A DNA stretch of 64,000 bases, taken from positions 98,942 to 162,941 of the forward strand of contig JAHFED010000007.1 in the NCBI GenBank assembly GCA_023248635.1, given 5' to 3'. The notes under the pieces were generated by a model that was given only the letters and a program-made list of their open reading frames with translations, searched no databases and had not been told where the DNA came from. This DNA is from Myxococcales bacterium (GTDB lineage: Bacteria; Myxococcota; UBA727; VGSZ01). The position numbers and the translations under genes are program-made. This document shows positions 55,542 through 62,688 of the stretch, piece by piece. Within the stretch, counting starts at the first letter, position 1; every line of letters starts with the position of its first letter.

Positions 55542-57278
55542 ATGCGCTTTTTGTTGCCGCTGCTCCTGGCGCTGGCCCTGGCCTGCGAGCCCGCCACCCT
55601 CGGTGAAGGTGAGGGCGACGCCGGCGAAGGGGAAGGCGACGCCGGCGAAGGCGAAGGCGACGTCGACGAAGGGGAAGGCGACGTCGGCGAAGGGGAAGGG
55701 GAAGGGGACCTCGGCGAAGGGGAAGGCGACGGCGGCGACGAGGGAGAAGAAGGCGAAGGCGAGGGCGACGTCGGTCCAGGCGAAGGCGAGGGCGACGTCG
55801 GCCCAGGCGAAGGGGAGGGCGAAGGCGAAGGCGCGCTTCCCCTGCTGCGCATCAATGAGGTCTCCTGCCGTGGGACCGAGTTCATCGAAGTGCAAAACAC
55901 CGGTGTCGTCGACGTCGATCTGGGCCTGGTCCGCTTCGTCGACGACTTTGGCAACCGACCCAGCCAAGGTGTCTTGGGCTTGGGCCTGCTCGCTCCCGGC
56001 GGCCGCGCGGTGGTCGAGCCGGGGTCTCGCATCGCTTGCGACGGCGACGAAGTGGCCCTGGTGCTGGGTGAGCGCGTCATCGACCGCGTACGGCCGCCCC
56101 TGCTTCCCGCGGGCGCTTCTTGGAGTCGTCTCGACGACGAATACGCCCGCGGCCTCCCCACGCCCGGCGAGGTAAACCTGCCCTGGATCGACGAAGGCGG
56201 CCGCCTCTTTCGCACCCTCGACGAAGCGGTGCCGGCCACGCTCCCCCAGTTGGTCATCACCCTCGATCCCACGGCCGAACAACAGCTGCGCAGCGATGGG
56301 AGCCAATATGTCCCCGCCCAGCTCAGCTTCGTCGACGACGCCGGCAGCGTGGGTCCGCTCTCGGTCGGCATGCGCATCAAGGGGCAATCGGTGTTGCGCT
56401 CCTTCGACCAAAAAGCGGCCTGGCGCCTGGACTTCGATCGCTTCGCTGCCGCCAACCATCTCTTTGGCATCGAGGCGCTCACCCTCAACAACCTCGTGCA
56501 GGACAACAGCGCCAGCCACGAACGCCTCTTTTACGGGCTGCTCGCGCGCCAGGGCTTGCCCGCCTCCCGCAGCGGCTACGTCGCCGTCACCGTCAACGGC
56601 GTCTTTTTCGGCATCTATCTGGCGCTCGAAGCCAGCGACGACGAAGGCTTCCTGGGGCGCTCCTTTGCAACGACCTCCTACCTATATGAGGGGGAGTACG
56701 GGCAGGACCTCTTTGTCGGCAACGAGGGAGTCTTCGACCAAGACTTCGGCGGCGACGATCCCACCCGCGCGACCCTGGCCACCATCACCGCCGACCTCGA
56801 CGGCGCCGTCGGCAGCGCGCTGATGGCCGACACCGCCGACACCATCTCGTGGCCCGAGGTGATCCCGCAGATGGCCGCGGATCTCTTCTGCGGACACTGG
56901 GACAGCTACACGTCGACGAAGAACAACTTCACCCTGCACATCGACGACGACGGCCGCTTGTCGCTGCTCTCGGGCGGAGCCGATCAGGCCTTCACCGAGG
57001 TGCACGACGTCAACGATGCCGAGGGACGCCTGATGGTGCGCTGCCAGGAAGATCCCGCCTGCGCCGCCGCCGTCGACGACGCCCTGGTTCTCATGGCCGA
57101 CGACGTCGAAGGCTGGCTGGCCGCCGGTGGGCACGCTCGCTTGGAGGCCGACGCGCTGGCGCTGGAGGCCTTGTTCGCCGCCGACCCGCGCCGCGAGTGG
57201 GATCACCGACAGATCCCCTTCCTGGTGGCGGAGCTGCTGGACTTCGTCGACGCCCGCGTCGCTGCCAGCCGGCCCTGA
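55542..57278 (+). CDS. Lipoprotein with Gly-Glu stalk, LTD-like and CotH-like domains
   Basis: A 578-residue surface protein. The leader 'LLPLLLALALAC' lipidates Cys15. A stalk of about 80 residues of Gly-Glu-Gly-Asp repeats follows, encoded by GGCGAAGG-type repeats. A lamin-tail-like part ('LLRINEVSCRGTEFIEVQNTGVVDVDLGLVRF', in part) leads into a CotH-kinase-like domain ('MRIKGQSVLRSFDQKAAWRLDFDRF', 'NGVFFGIYLALEASDDEGFL'). CotH proteins of spore-formers are protein kinases; this one is a bacterial surface relative and its activity is untested. ATG 55542 is chosen over GTG 55536. The stalk resembles that at 45771. Confidence 0.85.
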   Translation: MRFLLPLLLALALACEPATLGEGEGDAGEGEGDAGEGEGDVDEGEGDVGEGEGEGDLGEGEGDGGDEGEEGEGEGDVGPGEGEGDVGPGEGEGEGEGALPLLRINEVSCRGTEFIEVQNTGVVDVDLGLVRFVDDFGNRPSQGVLGLGLLAPGGRAVVEPGSRIACDGDEVALVLGERVIDRVRPPLLPAGASWSRLDDEYARGLPTPGEVNLPWIDEGGRLFRTLDEAVPATLPQLVITLDPTAEQQLRSDGSQYVPAQLSFVDDAGSVGPLSVGMRIKGQSVLRSFDQKAAWRLDFDRFAAANHLFGIEALTLNNLVQDNSASHERLFYGLLARQGLPASRSGYVAVTVNGVFFGIYLALEASDDEGFLGRSFATTSYLYEGEYGQDLFVGNEGVFDQDFGGDDPTRATLATITADLDGAVGSALMADTADTISWPEVIPQMAADLFCGHWDSYTSTKNNFTLHIDDDGRLSLLSGGADQAFTEVHDVNDAEGRLMVRCQEDPACAAAVDDALVLMADDVEGWLAAGGHARLEADALALEALFAADPRREWDHRQIPFLVAELLDFVDARVAASRP

Positions 57279-57310
57279 GCTGTCACCGCCACGGTTCATG
57301 GCCTTGGGCG

Positions 57311-57505
57311 TCGAATTCACCGACAGCACTTCGCGTGTCGGTGACCGGTCTACAGGTTCGTCGCCTGGCGGCGATGAATTGTCTGCAGGTTCATCGCCTG
57401 GCGGCGATGAATTCTTTGCCCTCGGGCTGGGCGGCCAACTCACCGACAGCGCTCCGCGTGTCTGTGAATTGTCTACAGGTTCATCGCCTGGCGGCGCTGA
57501 ATTGG
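57311..57505. repeat. Array of repeat C palindromes and linkers
   Basis: After the CotH gene, TTCACCGACAGC...GTGTCGGTGA (57316-57344), TACAGGTTCGTCGCCTGGCG GCGATGAATT, GCAGGTTCATCGCCTGGCGGCGATGAATTC (in pieces), the module GAATTCTTTGCCC...GCGGCCAACT, another CACCGACAGC copy and a last TACAGGTTCATCGCCTGGCG unit run in tandem. The 278-bp gap 57279-57556 is filled by them and I see no gene. Confidence 0.85.
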
Positions 57506-57556
57506 CACGGGGCCAAGGACCGAGCGAGCCGCGGCGAATCCAACTGCTCTCTGGGA

Positions 57557-58855
57557 TCAAAGGGTGCTGTCGTCGAGATAGGCGGTGCCCGGCTCGAAGT
57601 TGCCCAGGGTTTCGACGTCGCCGGCGGGTTTGAGCTTGAGCTGCTGATAGGTCTCGTCGAGCACGATCATGGACCGGGCGGAAAGCTTGGTCCCCGCGGC
57701 TTCGGTGGCCTTGGTGACGACGTCGAAGGCCGTTCCCGGCGCGCTCTGTTCCCAGGTGATCGGCTGCTTGGTCTTTTGCTTTTTGCCCTTGCAGCTCTCG
57801 GCGATCTCGAGAGTGCCTTTGCCGACGTAGACGCCGGCTTTGGCTGCCCCTTTCTGAAAGACGAGCGTCAACCACGGCGATTTGCACGTCGCGCCCTGCA
57901 GGGTCCACGAGCCTGCGCGCTCGAGCAGGCGGGACGGGACGTCCATGGTGGCCACCGCCGGCAGACCCAGCAGCTCCCGCACTTCGGGCTCGCCGGTCCA
58001 GGCATCGAAGGCGCGATCGTTCTTGGCTTGGTCGAGGAGCTTCCTGGCCGCGGGATCCGACGCCGACGCCTGGGCCAGCCAGCTCAGGTTTTCGATCATG
58101 GCGGTGCGCCCGATGCCGCCCTGGGCTTCGGCGGCGGCCCGGGCGTAGTGCACCGGCGCAAAAGTGGGATCCGCAGCGATGGCGTCGTCGAGGATGCGTC
58201 CCGCCGTCGACCAATCTCGTTTTTTCAGCGCGAGCTGGGCCTCTTTTTCCTTGGCGATGGCTGCCTTGCGTCCCGCGGGCCCCCCCACCAAGAGCGTGGA
58301 GACGTCGGCGACGACGACGACGCTGGTGGGAAGCGCTCCTTTCTCCGCTTTCTTGCTCTGCTCGAGCCTGATGGCCACAGCACCGCCGTCGGGGCGCCAC
58401 TGCACCAGGGCAAGCTTCGAGGCGCCGGCGTCGGGCGCCGGGAGCACGATCTTCTTACCCGGCCCGTCGCTGACGATGAGGGTGGGCACGACACCGTCGA
58501 CGCTCAGCTCGACCTTGAGGCCCATGGGCGATGTCGGCAGCAGCTTGGTGCCTTTGAGCTCGTGCTGGGCGAAGTCGAGGGCCTTGGCCCCGGCCACCTG
58601 ATCGCTGAGCTCGGCGCACAGCACGCCCGGGCCCACGGTCAGACCCGGTGGCCAAGCCGCAGGAAGATCGTCGCCGTGGGCACGACAAACGCGCACCAGG
58701 GGCGGTCCGGCGAGGCCGACGACGCTGAGATAGGCGACCTGGCCGCTCTCGTGCCATCCCAAGAAAGTCTGACTCTCGGACCGGGCGACGGGAGCCCCGA
58801 GAACGCCGACGGCAGCTGCGACGACAACCCACAGCGGGCGAAGGGGAGAAGGCAT
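57557..58855 (-). CDS. Periplasmic protein with TPR-like middle part
   Basis: A 432-residue protein with a signal peptide (LWVVVAAAVGVLGAPVARS). The first 200 residues are a beta-rich part of unknown fold. Then 'EAQLALKKRDWSTAGRILDDAIAADPTFAPVHYARAAAEA' reads like TPR helices, in pieces. The C-terminus ('LDETYQQLKLKPAGDVETLGNFEPGTAYLDDS') is unassigned. It could serve as a binding platform, which is a guess. It is convergent with the CotH gene and separated from it by the repeat C array. Confidence 0.75.
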   Translation of the reverse strand: MPSPLRPLWVVVAAAVGVLGAPVARSESQTFLGWHESGQVAYLSVVGLAGPPLVRVCRAHGDDLPAAWPPGLTVGPGVLCAELSDQVAGAKALDFAQHELKGTKLLPTSPMGLKVELSVDGVVPTLIVSDGPGKKIVLPAPDAGASKLALVQWRPDGGAVAIRLEQSKKAEKGALPTSVVVVADVSTLLVGGPAGRKAAIAKEKEAQLALKKRDWSTAGRILDDAIAADPTFAPVHYARAAAEAQGGIGRTAMIENLSWLAQASASDPAARKLLDQAKNDRAFDAWTGEPEVRELLGLPAVATMDVPSRLLERAGSWTLQGATCKSPWLTLVFQKGAAKAGVYVGKGTLEIAESCKGKKQKTKQPITWEQSAPGTAFDVVTKATEAAGTKLSARSMIVLDETYQQLKLKPAGDVETLGNFEPGTAYLDDSTL

Positions 58856-58880
58856 GGCCTGGCCTACGCCGATCGCCGTC

Positions 58881-58910
58881 GCTTTTGAAGTTCTGACGGT
58901 TCAAGACGCT
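58881..58910. repeat. Family E inverted repeat
   Basis: CGCTTTTGAAGTTCTGACGG then TTCAAGACGC, close to the element at 48885-48914. It lies 26 bp upstream of the periplasmic TPR-like gene (minus strand start at 58855). The rest of the gap 58911-58944 holds nothing obvious. Confidence 0.7.
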
Positions 58911-58944
58911 GGCCCGTTGTCTGCTGCCCCCAAGACGCAAAGCG

Positions 58945-59241
58945 ATGGGCAATCGAAGCCGTCGTTCCCTCGAGCACTTGCCAACGAGGCGACCCGAACC
59001 TGGAAAGCCTTCGGGGGCAACTGCTCGAGGGACGCGATCACCCAAGGGCAGGGATGGATTTGCCCTGGAGCTGGTGGGCGCCCACCGACATTTGCTTCGA
59101 AGCAAGGGCCCGACGTTGACGGCGGCGGAACGCTCCGTTCTGGGACGCTTGGCGCTGGGTCCAACAGGACCCAGGCAGTCTGGGTTTCAATCGCTGGTGC
59201 GCATCGGGATCACGGGCGGTTGGGCGGAGTGTGAAGGATGA
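58945..59241 (+). CDS. Possible small protein coupled to the response regulator
   Basis: A 98-residue open frame whose stop overlaps the next start as ATGA. This arrangement, and the GC3-biased codons in its second half ('FALELVGAHRHLLRSKG'), suggest translation. The first half is Arg/Pro/Ser-rich and less coding-like, so the true start may lie further in. No homologue or motif is recognised. It fills the 382-bp gap 58856-59237. It could equally be untranslated leader. Low confidence. Confidence 0.3.
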   Translation: MGNRSRRSLEHLPTRRPEPGKPSGATARGTRSPKGRDGFALELVGAHRHLLRSKGPTLTAAERSVLGRLALGPTGPRQSGFQSLVRIGITGGWAECEG

Positions 59242-60677
59242 GCCGGGGAACGGTCTTGGTCATCGACGACGACGCGCTCTTGCTGCGCACGGTTCAGCGC
59301 ATCCTGGGTTCAGCGGACTTCGAGACGGTGGGCTTTCACGACGCCGAGGCCGCCCTCGCCGAGCTCGACAAGTTGCCAGCGGTGCGCGCCGCCCTCGTCG
59401 ACGTCACCCTGCCGGGGATGTCGGGCTTGCAGTTTCTGCAGAGGGTCAAGCACACCCGGCCGGGACTCGAGGTCGTGATGATGACGGGTGGGAGCTCGTT
59501 GGAAAACGCCGTCACGGCGATGAAAGACGGCGCTTATGACTACCTGGCCAAGCCCTTCGAGAGCGTCGAAAAACTGATCAGCGTCGTCGGCCACGCTCTG
59601 GAGCGCAGCGCTCTCATCGATCGAAACTCCGAGCTCGAGCGCCTGCTCTCGGTGCGCGAAGAGGTGTCGGAGATCATCGGCAAGAGCCCGGCCATGACCC
59701 CGGTCTTCGACGTCATCGCCGCCGTCGCCGACACCCCCGCCACGGTGCTGGTGACCGGGGAGAGCGGGACGGGCAAAGAGCTCGTGGCCCGCGCTCTTCA
59801 CCGCCTCTCTCGGCGCCGCAAGAAGCCCTTCGTCGCCATCAACTGCGCGGCTTTCACCGAGACCCTGCTCGACTCGGAGCTCTTTGGTCACCAAAAGGGT
59901 GCGTTCACGGGTGCCTCTGCCACGCGGCGCGGTGTGTTCGAGATGGCCGACGACGCCACCCTCTTTCTCGATGAGGTCGGCGACCTCGCGGCGGGCACCC
60001 AGGTGCGGCTGCTGCGCGCGCTGCAGGAAGGGGAGATCAAGCGCGTCGGCGGCAACGAGACCCTGCTTGTCGACGTCCGCGTCGTCGCCGCCACCAACGT
60101 CGACCTCAAAGACGCAGTGCGGCGTCACTCTTTCCGCGAAGATCTCTACTACCGGCTGAACGTCGTCTCCATTCACCTGCCGCCCTTGCGAGAGCGCATC
60201 GGCGACATCCCGGCTCTGACGGCCCACATGCTGCAAAAACACGCGGTGCGCATGGACCGCGCCGTCGACGGCATCAGCGACGCCGCCCTCGCCCGGCTGT
60301 GTGCCTACCGCTGGCCCGGCAATGTGCGCGAGCTCGACAACTGCATGGCCCGCGCAGTGGTGCTGGCCCGCAGCAGCCGCATCTCGGAGAGCGATCTGCC
60401 TCTCGAGCTTCAGAACAACGCGGCGGTCCTGGCCAACGGCGACGCCAGCATCGAGGGTTTGTCCTACGCCGACGCCAAGCGCCGCACCCTCGAGACCTTT
60501 GAGCGCTCCTACCTCCGCGCGAAATTGAGGGAGGCCAGCGGGAACATCAGCCGCGCCGCCACCGCCGCCGGCATGGACCGCTCGAACTTCAAGCGCTTGT
60601 GCCGATCCTTCGCCGTCGAAATTGATGACCCCGAAGTGTCCGAGCCCGTTCCCTCCTTCTCGGGACCCGCGCGCTGA
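59238..60677 (+). CDS. Sigma-54 response regulator (NtrC type)
   Basis: A 479-residue activator. The receiver has 'VLVIDDDALLLRTV', Asp in 'AALVDVTLPGMSGLQ' and Lys in 'YDYLAKPFE'. The AAA+ module has Walker A GESGTGKE, the GAFTGA loop in 'HQKGAFTGA' and Walker B 'LFLDEVGDLA', with 'YRWPGNVRELDNCM' near the end. A Fis-like HTH ('ASGNISRAATAAGMDRSNFKRLC') closes it. No kinase gene is adjacent. It is separate from the pil-type regulator and activates unknown sigma-54 promoters. A family B-like repeat follows. Confidence 0.93.
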   Translation: MSRGTVLVIDDDALLLRTVQRILGSADFETVGFHDAEAALAELDKLPAVRAALVDVTLPGMSGLQFLQRVKHTRPGLEVVMMTGGSSLENAVTAMKDGAYDYLAKPFESVEKLISVVGHALERSALIDRNSELERLLSVREEVSEIIGKSPAMTPVFDVIAAVADTPATVLVTGESGTGKELVARALHRLSRRRKKPFVAINCAAFTETLLDSELFGHQKGAFTGASATRRGVFEMADDATLFLDEVGDLAAGTQVRLLRALQEGEIKRVGGNETLLVDVRVVAATNVDLKDAVRRHSFREDLYYRLNVVSIHLPPLRERIGDIPALTAHMLQKHAVRMDRAVDGISDAALARLCAYRWPGNVRELDNCMARAVVLARSSRISESDLPLELQNNAAVLANGDASIEGLSYADAKRRTLETFERSYLRAKLREASGNISRAATAAGMDRSNFKRLCRSFAVEIDDPEVSEPVPSFSGPAR

Positions 60678-60683
60678 TCTCCG

Positions 60684-60735
60684 GATCTCGCTGAGCTTCA
60701 ACCGCCGAGCTTCGACGGCGCGGCGGTCTCGTCCC
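60684..60735. repeat. Diverged family B repeat after the response regulator
   Basis: GATCTCGCTGAGCTTCAACC then GCCGAGCTTCGACGGCGCGG and CGGTCTCGTCCCC resemble the reverse complement of family B (GATCTCGCTGAACTTCGACC...CGGTCTCGTTC). It starts about 7 bp after the stop, fitting a transcript end. Confidence 0.55.
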
Positions 60736-60772
60736 CTTCACCGGGCACGCTCGTCTGGGAGGGGCAGAGAAT

Positions 60773-60814
60773 TGTCTACAGGTTCATCGCCGCCAGGCGA
60801 TGAACCTGCAGACA
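60773..60814. repeat. Repeat C palindrome, near-perfect, after the E2 gene
   Basis: TGTCTACAGGTTCATCGCC and GGCGATGAACCTGCAGACA form a palindrome with only one mismatch. It lies 9 bp downstream of the E2 stop (minus strand) and could act as a terminator for it. The gap 60678-60823 has no gene. Confidence 0.85.
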
Positions 60815-60823
60815 AAATTCGGT

Positions 60824-62521
60824 TCAGGGGGCGACGTCCCAGGTTTCGAGGGTCTTTTTCAGATCGGCCATGAAGGAGTCGGCGGCGGCCCCGTCGATGA
60901 GGCGGTGATCGAAGCCGAGCGAGAGCAGGCCCATCAAGCGGATGGCGATGGTGTCGGAGCCGTCGACCTCCATGACCCGCACCTCCTTCTGGATGCGTCC
61001 CACGCCGAGGATGGCGAGGTTGGGCTGATTGATCACCGGGGTGCCGATGATGGCGCCGAAGTTGCCGGGGTTGGTGATGGTGAAGCTCGATCCCGAAAGC
61101 TCATCGGGCTTGATGCGGCGGCTGCGGACGCGGGCGGCGACGTCGGCGATGGCTTTTGCGATGCCCCGCAGGTTCATCTGATCGGCGTTGCGGATCACCG
61201 GCACCATGAGCCCCGGCTCGGGCGTGTCGATGGAGACCGCCATGCCCAAATGGACGTCATTCTTAAACACCAGGTCGGTGCCGCGAATCTCGGCATTGAT
61301 GTACTCATGCCGCTTCAAGGTCTGGGCGACGGCGGCGGCGAGAAACACCGTGTAGGTGAGCTTGACGCCTTCGTCGGATTCGAACTTTGCCTTGTGTCGT
61401 TGGCGGACGCGCTCAATGGCCGTGTAATCCACATCGAAGAAGGTGTGGACGTGAGCGCTGGTGTGCTTGCTCTCGACCATGTTCTTCATGATCACCTTGC
61501 GCATCGACGACGCCGGCTTGATCACGGTGCGCTGTCCCCCCGAAAACACGGTGGGGCGGGCGGCCTGCGGCGCAACAGCGGGCGCAGAGGTCGTCGGCGG
61601 CGGCGGCGGCGCTGAGGGCGTCGACGCGGGTGCTGCCTTGCGATGCTCCACGTAGTCGAGCAGGTCCTTCTTGGTGACGCGGCCCCCGTTGCCAGTGCCG
61701 CTGATCGCATTGAGCTCGGCGTCGTTGATGTGCTGATCGGCAGCGATCTTGCGAACCAGCGGCGAGACAAAGCGTCCATCCGCAGACGTCGGCGCCGCAC
61801 GCGGCGGATCGGCCGCTGGAGGCGCTGTTGCGACCGGAGCCGCCGCAGCAGCGACCGGAGCCGCTGCGGCAGGAGCAGCCGCCACGACGGCGGAGCCAGC
61901 AGCCCCGACCAAGCCGAGCACGGTGCCAACCGCCACGGTCTCCCCTTCGCCCACAGCGATGCTGATCAGGGTCCCGGCAGTGGGTGAGGGAATCTCAGCC
62001 TCGACCTTGTCCGTCGAGATCAACAGGATGTTCTCGTCCTTTTTCACGGCGTCGCCCGGCTTCTTGAGCCATTTGACGATGGTGCCTTCGGCGATGGACT
62101 CGCCCAATTGCGGCATGACGACCTTGGTGGCCCCCGCCGTCGACGCCCCCGCCGTCGACGCTGCCGCCGTCTGCACCGGCGCCGCCGGGGCCGGGGCCGC
62201 CTCGGGCGCCGGAGCAGGCTTGGGGGGCGATGGCGGCGCACTCGGCATTGCTGCCGCTCCATTGCCCTTGACGCCAGCCTCCCCCGCAGCGCCGACGAAG
62301 CCCAGCACCGTGCCGACGGCGACGGTGGCGCCTTCTGCGACGTCGGTGGACAGCAAGGTGCCTGCCGCCGGCGACGGAATCTCCGCCTCGACCTTGTCGG
62401 TGGAGATGAGCAGGATGTTCTCGTCCTTTTTGACGACGTCACCGGGCTTTTTCAGCCATTTGACGATGGTGCCTTCGGCGATGGACTCCCCGAGCTGCGG
62501 CATCACGATCTTGTCGGCCAT
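60824..62521 (-). CDS. 2-oxo acid dehydrogenase E2 (dihydrolipoamide acyltransferase)
   Basis: A 565-residue acyltransferase core of a 2-oxo acid dehydrogenase complex, most like the SucB/OdhB type. It has two lipoyl domains, each with 'STDKVEAEIPSP' whose Lys carries lipoate. Pro/Ala linkers, a peripheral-subunit-binding domain ('RFVSPLVRKIAADQHINDAELNAISGTGNGGRVTKKDLL', in part) and the catalytic domain ending 'LGFDHRLIDGAAAD' with the His/Asp pair follow. The two lipoyl segments are almost identical in DNA. The E1 and E3 genes are not in the window. Whether it serves 2-oxoglutarate or branched-chain acids is not decided. Confidence 0.92.
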   Translation of the reverse strand: MADKIVMPQLGESIAEGTIVKWLKKPGDVVKKDENILLISTDKVEAEIPSPAAGTLLSTDVAEGATVAVGTVLGFVGAAGEAGVKGNGAAAMPSAPPSPPKPAPAPEAAPAPAAPVQTAAASTAGASTAGATKVVMPQLGESIAEGTIVKWLKKPGDAVKKDENILLISTDKVEAEIPSPTAGTLISIAVGEGETVAVGTVLGLVGAAGSAVVAAAPAAAAPVAAAAAPVATAPPAADPPRAAPTSADGRFVSPLVRKIAADQHINDAELNAISGTGNGGRVTKKDLLDYVEHRKAAPASTPSAPPPPPTTSAPAVAPQAARPTVFSGGQRTVIKPASSMRKVIMKNMVESKHTSAHVHTFFDVDYTAIERVRQRHKAKFESDEGVKLTYTVFLAAAVAQTLKRHEYINAEIRGTDLVFKNDVHLGMAVSIDTPEPGLMVPVIRNADQMNLRGIAKAIADVAARVRSRRIKPDELSGSSFTITNPGNFGAIIGTPVINQPNLAILGVGRIQKEVRVMEVDGSDTIAIRLMGLLSLGFDHRLIDGAAADSFMADLKKTLETWDVAP

Positions 62522-62688
62522 GAGAGCTCCTGCGCGCCCTGCTGGTGGTTGGCTTCAGCTGCCCAGGCGGCCGAAGGAGCGGGCGGCGGCGTCGATAGCA
62601 TGCCGCGGGCGCAGGTGTCCCCCCGAAGCACGGCCCACCTGACGACGACGTCGCCCGCCCTTGGTTCGCGTCTGCGCCGCTGCAGCGC

